A stretch of 64,000 nucleotides of DNA from Paramecium octaurelia. Taxonomy: Eukaryota > Ciliophora > Oligohymenophorea > Peniculida > Parameciidae. The first letter of the stretch is position 1, and every line of letters starts with the position of its first letter. Of the stretch, positions 33,910 through 44,247 are shown piece by piece. The notes under the pieces were generated by a model. It was not told the DNA's origin. It worked only from the letters and a program-made list of their open reading frames with translations, and did not search any database. The stretch lies in contig CAJJDP010000143.1 of NCBI GenBank assembly GCA_905182995.1, positions 142,372 to 206,371 on the forward strand, read 5' to 3'. The translations under genes were made by a program, and so were the position numbers.

Positions 33910-36084
33910 TCAACTTATGATTTAATTTGATGTTGAAATGTAAAAGTCTCTTACTCCCCAATATTCTATGAATAAATTATAAGTATATACCATCTCCACT
34001 TCCTGAATCAATATTGAATATTAAAGTAAAATCCGTCGGAGAGTGACTTACGAAGAGGTCTACTTCGACAACTTAGTAAGATGCCCCACCACCAGAACAA
34101 AGTTGAGATGCATAATTTGCTTAAAGGACTTTCTGTCTCCAAATTTCAGTGTTATCAAGGAGGATAACTAAAGATTCAGTGTTTGCCCAATTGCCGATGA
34201 AATAAATATTCATCTGAATTCTAATTGAGTTATGTGTTGGCAATGCTTTATACAAGGCTCTTACTTGTTATATCTTAGTGAGAATATTATACCCTCCCAA
34301 GATTTCCTAAAAATTACAGGTAGAAGCAGAGATACTATATGATATAAGTTGCCATTTCTCATTATCTGAGAGGGAATCTTAAGCGAAATCAATATCCACT
34401 AGTGAGTACACTGTTGCACATGTGCCTGAATCGGTGCAGACATCACAATCACAATTGCCTGTGTAGATTTCAAATTTATTGAATCCTTACAAGAAGTTTC
34501 CTCCTGTATAAGTACGGCCTAAAAATGTAATCCTGGTCATTAAAGAGGTATGATCAATCTCTACAGCATATAGAGTATATTCTTCATACTTATCCCCTTG
34601 GGCAGAGCCTCCACAATTGATATCATTGGAACTGTATCCAATTGTAATCGTATCGACTAGAACGTCATCTGCATACAAGAGGATATTATTTTCTTTGGAC
34701 TGTGAATACAAATAAAAGATCATTTTGAGTGTCTTATGAGGATTAAAGGTAAAATCCTTGTACAATTTATCATATAATGACATGAATTAGATGGGAGTTG
34801 ATGCTTCTGTGCAAAAGGAATGGCTAAGTCTGGTTGTTGCAGAGAAGGATTGATAGGATGACCATTCAGAAGGAAGACTGCCTGAAAAAGAACTGACTAG
34901 TGATGTAACACTTTATTGAAAATCAATCAAATCTGTAGTCACATCGATTTAGCTTGAGGTTTTTGAACACAACGCTGTTTAATCATCACAAAGCAACACA
35001 TAAATATAGAAGTCTCTAATTCCGTAATATTCCCCTGCAACTGAATCAGAATAAAACTAAAATGTTATCAATTGGGAATTGGATTCAAATTCAACATCTA
35101 CATAAGAATATTCTTCATTTGCTGCAAGTGAGCATATACTCAATGTTTTGCTTTTAGTTTTGTCATAAGTCCATATTTATTATCCATTTGCATAAAGGGC
35201 ATGAGATATGGATGAGGAAATGGCATCGATTTTCCAGAATAGAAACTTCACTTTTACTTTATAAAATGATGCTTGCAAATAGTATCTCTTATAGATTGAA
35301 ACTCCAGTAGGAAAATATCCAAACATTTAGATCTCTATATCATTAATTCAATTATTACTGTCGCAAAACAGTTGTTGGACAACCCAATCTTATACTATCC
35401 ATCCTTGATTTGTAGTAAACGTGTCTGTTGCAAAATTGGAGGTTTCAAATTTGTATTCAGAACATGTGTCAGGTGTATCGGTGAAACTGCATAACTCGCA
35501 TCCAATAGGACATTTCACTGCTTAAATTTCTATGTCTCTAACTCCCCATGATTCCTAATTGTTAAAACATTCAAAATACATTGTTATTGGCTTCATTCAA
35601 AGTTGACGTAATTTCTAGGAGAACACTTGGGGCGGAGTGGAAGAAAAAGATTTCTTAAAATAAGTATTGTGCGAAATTAGATGTCAAACTAGAATGAACC
35701 AGTTGTTTATTCACTACTACTCCATCAGCCTTAATGACTATGTATTCACTTTCCCATTTATTCATCCTATTATAGCTTCATATTGATCTTACGCCCAAAT
35801 TCTGAATTTTATTCTGAGAGTATGGTGAGCATAAGGAACCTCTACTAATTTGTATATTGTTGTTCCGACTGCAAAACCGTTGTTTCCTCCAAAAACGGAC
35901 TTACCCATTTGCAAATCATAAATTGCTGATGAACCTATAATTCCCCATCCTATTTATAGAAAAATATAGCAATACCTTCGGTGTTTGAAAATGTATTAGC
36001 CGTAAAATAAGTTGCAACCAATTAATTCGTTTGATAGCTATTCAAAATGAACAGACTGGCAATCAAGAAGATTATTTTGATCAT
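33910..36084 (-). CDS. Secreted W-G-I-R-D-F repeat protein C
   Basis: Signal peptide at the start (MIKIIFLIASLFILNS). At least two introns of about 26 nt are visible near the 5' end; removing them gives GWGIIGSSAIYDL and KFRIWAMNKWESE in frame. Modules end in WGVRDIEI, YGIRDFYIY, GFNKFEIY and finally EYWGVRDFYI, with Cys clusters VKCPIGCELC and NCDCDVC after them, the same plan as A and B. About 700 residues, no membrane anchor. Divergence from A is large outside the motifs, so the family is old. Function unknown. Confidence 0.75.
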
Positions 36085-36205
36085 ATTATTAAATATATAA
36101 TATTTTAATTCCTCATACACTATCGGTATATAATTTTAATAAATAATAAATTCTCACAATGAAAGTATTGAGAATTCCAGTTCATTTGAATGAAACCAAA
36201 ATTAA

Positions 36206-36989
36206 TCAGAAAGATTCAAATTTATAGGTTTACTAATGAGTTCGCATGGATCTTGAAATTTATATTTTTTTTATACATTTCTTCTTCATCAGAAGGTAAT
36301 ATTAAATTTCTATCCCTTAGGCGATTTCATTTACATCGACATATAGACTTGTGCAAAAGAGTTTCGAGTCATTATTTATATCTTTATTTTATTTTAATCT
36401 TTTTTGCAGTGAATTAGAATTGCTCATCAAGATGGCGACAGACGTTTTGGAATTGGCCTACAAAAAAAGGAAAATTTTCCTTTGTTCCCATTTGTTTTCT
36501 ATCATAAAAGCTAGTTGATACTTAGAGTAATGCATTTTTCAGTGTTCCAATTCAAAATTCGATTCGGACCCCTCTCCCACTAAAGATTGCTTTAATTCTA
36601 CAGAAAGTAATCTCCAATTGCATATTTGTATTCGAAAGGATTTTGATTGACCTCCAATGACAATTACCAGAAAGAATCCTACAAATTTTACTGATATTAT
36701 TTACCTAGGCACAAGTCATCCGACACATTTTGTCTACAACCCAATCACATTGAGAATTGGCTAGGTACAAAGCCTATCCGTATTTTAGATTGATTTCTAT
36801 GTTGAATGAAACCAATGGCATAAGAAATAAGTTATTATAAATTTAATTAAGAGGGATTATGAATTTAAAATCAATTTGATCCTACTGTTAACTTGAATTA
36901 ATAAAGTCAACAAAGAAGATTCTTTAAATTTTATCATCATATTAAATATTTGGCTAATTTTCATCTGTCTAAGGGATTATCTTAAGCAT
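36206..36989 (-). CDS. CBM20 starch/glycogen-binding domain protein
   Basis: Minus-strand exons joined by introns of 26 nt (GTAAAT...TTGTAG) and 23 nt (GTATCA...GATAG). Residues about 55-150 match the starch-binding CBM20 fold: SFNIEINLKYGQALYLANS at the start, FWQLSLEV in the middle, and the signature FEYKYAIGDYF...WERGPNRIL at the end. CBM20 binds alpha-glucans through two Trp-lined sites. The C-terminal part is Lys/Asn-rich and unassigned; no phosphatase or amylase motif is seen, so a laforin-like enzyme is not supported. The start could be ATG 36989 or the later ATG 36821 (MPLVSFNIE). Its stop is 121 bp upstream of the start of protein C, on the same strand. Confidence 0.65.
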
Positions 36990-37274
36990 CATGCGGAGAT
37001 TATCAGGACAATGCAGAAATCTATCATAAATCTAACTAATTTGTTAATAGGGTGATGAGAATTGGAGAGCCTTGAATTGCTTATCAAAAATGAAGGATGG
37101 AAAGTTGGATGTAATAATTTAATTCATTAATTAAAATTTATTATTTATAATAATATAGTTATTTAATATGCATTGAAATATATAAATAAATAAATGCATT
37201 AAAATTGTTAATGGTCTCTTAATGTGGAGAATTTAATTAATAGTTATTTAATAAATGTTAAAAATAACATGAAG

Positions 37275-38224
37275 TCATTAGAAACTATTCATTTTTACAA
37301 GGGAGGGAGTTTAGTTGTATTTTTTAAAGCTTTCATTGGAATATTTCTCTTGGATTTGGGGGATCTGGAAATCATCTCTTTGTTCCTCCTGTTTTTCTTG
37401 GATTGGTGACTGGCATATGTTGTTGGCGATTGTTTTCTTGCCTTTAATTTTCTCAGAAGAGAGATAAGAATCAAAAGGTTTGAGTTCGTACATTTCTTAA
37501 ATCATATTTTTAATTTCTGCAATGTATTTATGCTAATTTTAAAATTCCACATTGTACTTTTTATTCGATTGAACTTATTTTGTTGTAATGAATGATTTGG
37601 AGTGTGGCTTCATTTTAGAGGAAGGAGATGAAAAGGTCTTTGAGTAAATTCTTGCAAAGCTTGGACTCCTTGGGTTCGTTAACCTAAACTTGAAAGCACC
37701 TTTGCAAGTCGCCTAATTCAAATCGTTGCTGTTTGGAGGTCTAAGTGATGGTAGATTTGAAATTACCTTGGATTCTTACACATTCTGAAGATATTTGTAG
37801 GCAGCATCTTGTTCCATCATTTTGGCCCACTTCTTGAAACGAGAGAGGAAGAAATGAGGAATGCGTCTAGGTAGAGGGTGTTTGTATACCTTCTGAAGTC
37901 CTGATCTTCCTTGATGTCCGGATTGGGATAGGGATGAGACACATTGTTGGATTTCTCTGAGTCGGAGTTCACTAGGGAAATAATTAGATGGGGATGGGAG
38001 TACCGCGTATTTTCCTCGAGGATGGTTGAGGGTTGAGTTACTGTTTGATTTCGTCATGAAACCTTTAAACGACGGAAAGAGCATTGGCGAAGGAATTGAA
38101 TTGATCTTCATCAGCTTCCAGGATGATTTTTTTGTTTTTTTGTTCAAGGACCTAGAGAGATAGAGATAAGTGTTAGATAAAGTACTCGATATTTGAAGAG
38201 AGAAGGCTCATTATTGGTTTTCAT
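37275..38224 (-). CDS. Ser/Lys-rich unknown protein, 286 aa (first copy)
   Basis: Introns of 34, 32 and 23 nt give exactly 287 codons, which strongly supports the model. The protein starts MKTNNEPSLFKYR; an acidic helical segment (EADEDQFNSFANALSVVQ) is followed by Ser/Pro/Lys-rich sequence with phosphosite-like repeats (RSPSFARIYSKTFSSPSS) and a charged C-terminus. No domain recognised. It sits about 46 bp downstream of the pseudokinase on the same strand. Both copies are intact and identical because they lie wholly inside the contig overlap. Confidence 0.7.
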
Positions 38225-38270
38225 TTATTATTATAATTAATGAGAATGCGTAATTAGATTGCTGTATTCA

Positions 38271-38348
38271 TCAGGGGGTCTTGGCTTTAAGGACCTGGAT
38301 GATTTCATGGTATATCTGCAAAGGTATAATGTCAATACGATTTTGCCC
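38271..38348 (-). CDS. 3' end of the pseudokinase gene, overlap copy
   Basis: Repeats 39682-39759: the last exon (IYHEIIQVLKAKTP) and part of its 23-nt intron, cut by the N at 38349. Confidence 0.75.
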   Translation of the reverse strand, partial: GQNRIDIIPLQIYHEIIQVLKAKTP

Positions 38349-38349
38349 N
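38349..38349. other. Single-N contig join 4
   Basis: One N between the copies of the 1410-bp perfect repeat. Confidence 0.9.
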
Positions 38350-39759
38350 ATATTAAATATTTGGCTAATTTTCATCTGTCTAAGGGATTATCTTAAGCAT
38401 CATGCGGAGATTATCAGGACAATGCAGAAATCTATCATAAATCTAACTAATTTGTTAATAGGGTGATGAGAATTGGAGAGCCTTGAATTGCTTATCAAAA
38501 ATGAAGGATGGAAAGTTGGATGTAATAATTTAATTCATTAATTAAAATTTATTATTTATAATAATATAGTTATTTAATATGCATTGAAATATATAAATAA
38601 ATAAATGCATTAAAATTGTTAATGGTCTCTTAATGTGGAGAATTTAATTAATAGTTATTTAATAAATGTTAAAAATAACATGAAGTCATTAGAAACTATT
38701 CATTTTTACAAGGGAGGGAGTTTAGTTGTATTTTTTAAAGCTTTCATTGGAATATTTCTCTTGGATTTGGGGGATCTGGAAATCATCTCTTTGTTCCTCC
38801 TGTTTTTCTTGGATTGGTGACTGGCATATGTTGTTGGCGATTGTTTTCTTGCCTTTAATTTTCTCAGAAGAGAGATAAGAATCAAAAGGTTTGAGTTCGT
38901 ACATTTCTTAAATCATATTTTTAATTTCTGCAATGTATTTATGCTAATTTTAAAATTCCACATTGTACTTTTTATTCGATTGAACTTATTTTGTTGTAAT
39001 GAATGATTTGGAGTGTGGCTTCATTTTAGAGGAAGGAGATGAAAAGGTCTTTGAGTAAATTCTTGCAAAGCTTGGACTCCTTGGGTTCGTTAACCTAAAC
39101 TTGAAAGCACCTTTGCAAGTCGCCTAATTCAAATCGTTGCTGTTTGGAGGTCTAAGTGATGGTAGATTTGAAATTACCTTGGATTCTTACACATTCTGAA
39201 GATATTTGTAGGCAGCATCTTGTTCCATCATTTTGGCCCACTTCTTGAAACGAGAGAGGAAGAAATGAGGAATGCGTCTAGGTAGAGGGTGTTTGTATAC
39301 CTTCTGAAGTCCTGATCTTCCTTGATGTCCGGATTGGGATAGGGATGAGACACATTGTTGGATTTCTCTGAGTCGGAGTTCACTAGGGAAATAATTAGAT
39401 GGGGATGGGAGTACCGCGTATTTTCCTCGAGGATGGTTGAGGGTTGAGTTACTGTTTGATTTCGTCATGAAACCTTTAAACGACGGAAAGAGCATTGGCG
39501 AAGGAATTGAATTGATCTTCATCAGCTTCCAGGATGATTTTTTTGTTTTTTTGTTCAAGGACCTAGAGAGATAGAGATAAGTGTTAGATAAAGTACTCGA
39601 TATTTGAAGAGAGAAGGCTCATTATTGGTTTTCATTTATTATTATAATTAATGAGAATGCGTAATTAGATTGCTGTATTCATCAGGGGGTCTTGGCTTTA
39701 AGGACCTGGATGATTTCATGGTATATCTGCAAAGGTATAATGTCAATACGATTTTGCCC
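38350..39759. repeat. Contig-overlap repeat 4, right copy (1410 bp)
   Basis: Exact repeat of 36939-38348. Its first 51 bases repeat the 5' end of the CBM20 gene; beyond 39759 the sequence continues into the full pseudokinase. Confidence 0.9.
38686..39635 (-). CDS. Ser/Lys-rich unknown protein, 286 aa (second copy)
   Basis: Identical to 37275-38224, including all three introns. It lies in its proper place next to the complete pseudokinase, so this copy represents the true gene neighbourhood on its 5' side. Confidence 0.7.
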
Positions 39760-40889
39760 AATCCAGGCTTATATTTTTCTATCTTCCTGAAAGTCCGCTT
39801 GATCTTCAGAGTTTCTTCCTTGAGCAATTCGTCATCCTCTCGTATGGGTGTCCCACTGGCATCTAACTTGAGGGAAGTGACAACTCGATTGTGCGTGTAA
39901 TTAAGAGTTTCACAACTGGCCTATTGTTGTTCTCCACTCAACATTCCAGCTCTCTCAAGCAATTCAAACAGCAATTGAGTTTTTTTGGCATTCCTAATGA
40001 AGGGGTGAGTAAGCAATTAAGCAGCAGTTGGTCTCAGTCTTGGATCTCGTTGCAAACATTAATGCACAAAATCGATCATCTCATTTGGATAATCTCCACT
40101 CAATCTTGGAGGTTGTTGCACAATTTTAAAGATCACCTTCTATGGAGGCACATCCTCATAGGGGATCTTGGAAGTGATCAATTCAAATGCAGTGATACCA
40201 ATGGCCCAAATGTCTGTTTTCTAATCAGTCAAAGAAGATTAGATGGTCTATATATATATAATGTAGAGTTCTTTTACTTCTGGAGCCATCCAATAGGGGA
40301 GACTGAGGATATGGGATTGTGATTTGTTGATGGTATCTGCAAATTCCTTGTTGGTGGAAAAGTAGGATAATTTGACCTTGGCTTCTTGGGAAAGGAAGAG
40401 ATTAGCAGCTAAAAAGAGATTTAGGGTAAAAATAATAAAACTCACATTTAATATGTCGATGCACCAGACCCTCCTAATGGATCTCCTATACACCAAGCAA
40501 AAGTTCTCGGATGATCACTTGCACATATTGAGTCTCCAAAGTCTGCTTGTTGATCTTGAATAAATGAATCAAATCCTTCAATGATCCTCCAGCAAAGTAT
40601 TCCATCACTATAAAGAGTTTGCCATCTTGTCCAAAACACTTATCGACCAAGCATATGTTTCTGAAGGGCTTAGTGCGGTAGGTCTATACTGCTTGAGCCA
40701 ATTCTGCCTGATTGACCAAATTGATGACTTTGATGGCTACGATGAGTCCTGTCTTCTTGTCCAGTCTTTAATGATAGGATTGTGAGATTACGCCTTGTAA
40801 ACGGTGGAGTAGTCTGTACGGTCGAGGGCGCAAAGAATATCGTAATCTTCGATTGAATGTATTTAGTGATCCAGACTAATGAAATTCAT
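39682..40889 (-). CDS. STE20-type pseudokinase, 363 aa
   Basis: Four introns (26, 37, 30 and 23 nt) give exactly 364 codons. The fold is clearly a STE20/GCK-group kinase: LIVAIKVINL, EYFAGGSLKDLI, the catalytic-loop frame H-R-x-I-K-S-A-N, LPYWMAPE, DIWAIGITAFEL and LQRDPRLRPTAAQLL. But three catalytic sites are lost. The glycine loop reads ALDRTDYSTVYKA with no glycine. The catalytic loop is HRHIKSAN, with His for Asp. DFG is replaced by SYFSTN. Only the ATP lysine remains. So it should not phosphorylate; by analogy with STRAD or similar pseudokinases it may act as an allosteric partner, which is inference. A C-terminal 100-residue tail has no known domain. Confidence 0.9.
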
Positions 40890-40960
40890 AATTACATTAC
40901 AAAATAAATCAATGATATTATGCTATATATGTACAGTCCATACCAAACTCAACTCATTAA

Positions 40961-41572
40961 ATGAAATAAGCTCTAATTTTCAAACATGAATCCCCCCATG
41001 TCAAAGCTGATTTCCACGAGAATGATACCAAAGACCCCATCAAGATCCTTCAATCCATTTATGACCAATATGATGCAATGTTTGTCGAGGAAATCATACT
41101 TGAAGAACTCGACATACCTGAGATCACACCTGAATTGAGGGACAAACTACAAGAGTTCCCAAACGTTCACAGTTTCGGCATCAATAGATGTGGATTACAA
41201 AGTCTAACCAATTTTCCATCCTTCAAACATTTGGTCAGGTTCTAAGCGGATGGCAATCTCATCAAGGCCAAACAAATCGGCTATTTGAAGAAGTACACTG
41301 AATTGCGTTCGATTTCTCTCATCTGCAATCAGATTGACGATGCAAAAACCATGATCAAATATTTGAAAGAAATGAAAATTACTCAACTTAACTTATATGG
41401 GAATCCCATCCAAGATTACTTCAAGTTGTTCTTTGATGAAATACCCTCTCTGATTTATTTGGATAATCTCCAGAAGACTGGGGCTGAAGTCTATTATGAC
41501 TACGATGACACTAATGAATTGAGCAAGCAGGATGGCTACATCTGTCCCAATTACAAGGAATATAAAAGTTGA
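40961..41572 (+). CDS. ANP32-like leucine-rich repeat protein, 203 aa
   Basis: Intronless, 204 codons. Residues 45-190 form a short LRR array (VHSFGINRCGLQSLTNFPSF, LRSISLICNQIDDAKTMIKY, ITQLNLYGNPIQDYFKLFFD) capped by EIPSLIYLDNL, the arrangement of ANP32 and U2A'-type LRR-cap proteins. The long acidic tail typical of ANP32 is absent; the C-terminus is only mildly acidic (YYDYDDTNEL). Divergent from the pseudokinase with 71 bp between start codons. Codons are richer in C and G at third position than in neighbours to the left. Confidence 0.75.
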
Positions 41573-41603
41573 TATTCATTCAATCATTAATTAATTAATT
41601 ATA

Positions 41604-42031
41604 ATGGCTTATAATCACGATTATTAGGATCTCTTACCAGATGAACAGGAGGAATTCACTCTGAAAATGCCTGTCAAGAATCATTTGAGCAGGTTGGATG
41701 TAAGTCAGTCTGCTAAAAGTAGCTATTATTGCAATAACAAATGGATGATTTGGACATGACAAAGAAGGACAAAGAGCAACTGCGTAATAATTTAATTGAG
41801 TTGTCTCAAAAGACCACTGATTCATTTGATGAAGCTAATTCATATTTGAATGATGAATATCGAAGATTAATGCAGGAGTTTCATGAACAAAATGCATTGC
41901 AATTGGAACAACATCAATTCCTTAAACAATAAGTAGATTAGATCAATTAAGACAGAATTAAATTACAACAAAATACTATTGTACTTGAGAATAGAGTTTA
42001 AGATGCAGAAAAAGAACTAGGATTTGTTTGA
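41604..42031 (+). CDS. Short coiled-coil protein, 134 aa
   Basis: One 23-nt intron (GTAAGT...AGTAG) gives 135 codons. The start MAYNHDYQDLLPDEQEEF is followed by a continuous Glu/Gln/Leu/Asp helix with heptad spacing to the end. It starts 31 bp after the stop of the LRR gene on the same strand. No family can be named. Confidence 0.75.
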
Positions 42032-42120
42032 TTATTATTAATTATTTATTTATTTTTTCATTATCATTTCATTATCTATCTATTTCATATTCACTCAAAT
42101 CACTAATATATTGAGATCTT

Positions 42121-42709
42121 ATGACTATTTCTTCTCTATATAGACTTAAATTATAGTTTAATTTTGAATATAATTTATTATTATACAATAATAATAAACT
42201 TTTATCATCTCTTTAAAGATAATATACCCTTGTAAAAAAGGATATTATTAGAACGAATTCTTACATTCATTTGCAGAAGGCTTTACTCCCAGAAATTTAA
42301 AGGATTTTAGATTATTGTGTAATTATTTAATCAATAGATGTAAGTATTCTAAATTAGTTTAATAATAATTTGTTAAACCATCCTATTGTTTTTAGACAAT
42401 TTCTAGTTCAAATTCACATTTAGGTGATTTAGCAAATGATTATGAATTAAATGAATACAGATCATTTGACTTTTCAATTCCTTATCTTCAAAAATTCCAT
42501 CTTTAGTTATCTTTAATTATCTTTCATTCATGTTTAAAAGCAACAGTAGAAATTAATGTTATCACACACCTTATCCAATCAGTTATAATTTTTTGTGAGC
42601 ACTACTAGTGGTTTAAGAAAATCAAGTTCACTAAATTGTACTTCATAATCTGCTAAGTGAATTATTAGCCTAATTCGATCAAAAAATCTTCATCAATGGG
42701 TACTTAATG
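42121..42709 (+). other. Overlapping TGA-free frames, gene or relic
   Basis: Two plus-strand frames are open together: one of 179 codons from ATG 42121 to TGA 42658-42660, and one from about 42172 to 42709 without a start codon but with more protein-like composition (FLHSFAEGFTPRNLKDFRLL, HLGDLANDYELNEYRSFDF). The minus strand also has an open piece here. A relic or an unresolved spliced gene is possible. No homology recognised. Confidence 0.3.
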
Positions 42710-43395
42710 AAAAGGTTAAAAGGAGAATTCAGAAAAACCTGAAATTCAATTATTTTAAGTTTGTATGTAAATATCTTGAAAATTTATCCCAATAATATTT
42801 CTAACAAACTCTATAATTTGTTAAGATCTATAGTAATTCTTAAATTTGAATCTGCCTAATTGGCTATTTCATCTTGTTATACCACACCAATTATTAAATT
42901 AAATTATATATTAGTTATAATTATTTTTGTTAATCCAATAGTAATTGTCTTAAGCTACATAGCAAAATGTAAAGGCTTTATAGCAATACTATTAAAAAAA
43001 TAATATTTTATTGCAATTAAAATCGAATAGTAAATAAAGTCAAAATTAATTACATTTATATATAACTCTTTTGATCTTTATTTTAAACATCATCTATTTT
43101 ATAAGATTTAAAAAATAAAAACTACAGTAATGGGGTAGTTATAATATCAATAAATGTAAGCAAAAACACATTCAAAAACCAATTATTTTTGTAAAAAAAG
43201 TAAATGAAAAAGTCTACAATAACAATTGAATCCATTTTGAATTCATTCATATATAAAATTCTTAGCACCTAAAATTCTATAAATACATTAACAATCCTAC
43301 TCTTTAAGTCATCGACATATATGTAATAGATGATAGCTTGGAATGATCAATAAATGAAAAGTGTTATATAAATATATATTAATTAAAATTAAATT
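42710..43395. other. Intergenic, nothing recognised
   Basis: 686 bp of AT-rich DNA upstream of the mitochondrial ribosomal protein gene. No convincing frame, RNA fold or repeat. Confidence 0.4.
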
Positions 43396-44221
43396 ATGTT
43401 AACAAAAAGTATAAGACTATTCAGACAATTTAGATTTTGTTCATCTCTGGAAGAAATTACTAAAAAATAGGCTGAATGGTAAAGCATAGCGAAATAGAAA
43501 ACATAATAGTAAATAAACAATTAATGTCAAGACAAAAAGAATATTTAGAATAAACATTAACACAAGATCAAAAAACACGAGTGAAGGCAATAGCTGATGC
43601 ATGTTGTGAATTAGATCTTTTCGAATTGTAATGTTTAATGAGTTTGCTGAATGAAAATCACTACAAGGCTCAAGGCATTGGCATCTTTGAGCTTAATTCA
43701 AATTGGCCTGCGATCAAACAAAATGAAGTACCAACTTGGCCTCCAAAGGAGAAAGAATAGATTGAAGCTTATATGAAAGATCTCTTTGGAGAGAACGTCG
43801 TAAGAGATTCATTAATTAACTTAGCCTGATTTCAAAGCTATTTTCGGTGGTGTAGGATCAATGGGAAGTTAAGCTTCATCCCAAAGTGCTGCCACAAAAG
43901 AAGCACCAAAGCAAGAGGAGAAGCAAGCAGAAGCTGCACCAAAAGCTGAGGCTGAGGTAATTATGTAAGTAAAATCAAGAAAAAAAATTACGATGTCGAA
44001 TTGAGTGCTATTGATGCAGCTCAGAAGATCAAAATTATCAAAGAAGTTAGGTATTTTTTGAATGATATCAATTTAGGTAACTGCTCAATTTGGGATTGAA
44101 AGAAGCCAAGGATTTGGTTGAGAAATTGCCAGCAAGTTTAGGAAAGCAGGTGCCTAAGGAGAAAGCCAATGAATTAAAGGAAAAGTTAACAGCAGCAGGA
44201 TGTACAATAAGTTTGAAGTGA
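43396..44221 (+). CDS. Mitochondrial ribosomal protein bL12 (L7/L12), 242 aa
   Basis: Four introns (23, 25, 23 and 26 nt; two end in AAG) give exactly 243 codons. The N-terminus [17 protein letters not shown] is Arg-rich, amphipathic and lacks acids, a typical mitochondrial presequence. After a ciliate-specific middle with an Ala/Glu/Lys hinge ([19 protein letters not shown]), the last 75 residues are the L7/L12 C-terminal domain: [57 protein letters not shown]. This domain recruits translation factors to the ribosomal stalk. The protein is longer than bacterial L12 (about 120 aa) because of the presequence and the middle insertion. Confidence 0.95.
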
Positions 44222-44247
44222 AAATCATTCATATATAAAACACAATT

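Larger units (their letters stand above)
36939..38348. repeat. Contig-overlap repeat 4, left copy (1410 bp)
   Basis: Identical to 38350-39759 (offset 1411) and ends at the N at 38349. It contains the 5' end of the CBM20 gene, a complete unknown gene and the 3' end of the pseudokinase. Confidence 0.9.

Noticed and set aside
36190..37075. Plus-strand gene ending in a protein-like ASCGDYQDNAEIYHKSNQF segment
   Set aside because: It needs several unplaced introns, while the minus strand reads a recognisable CBM20 domain over the same bases.
37224..38820. Short plus-strand frame (MENLINSYLIN...) and its copy
   Set aside because: It is antisense to the end of the Ser/Lys-rich gene, whose three-intron model has an exact codon count.
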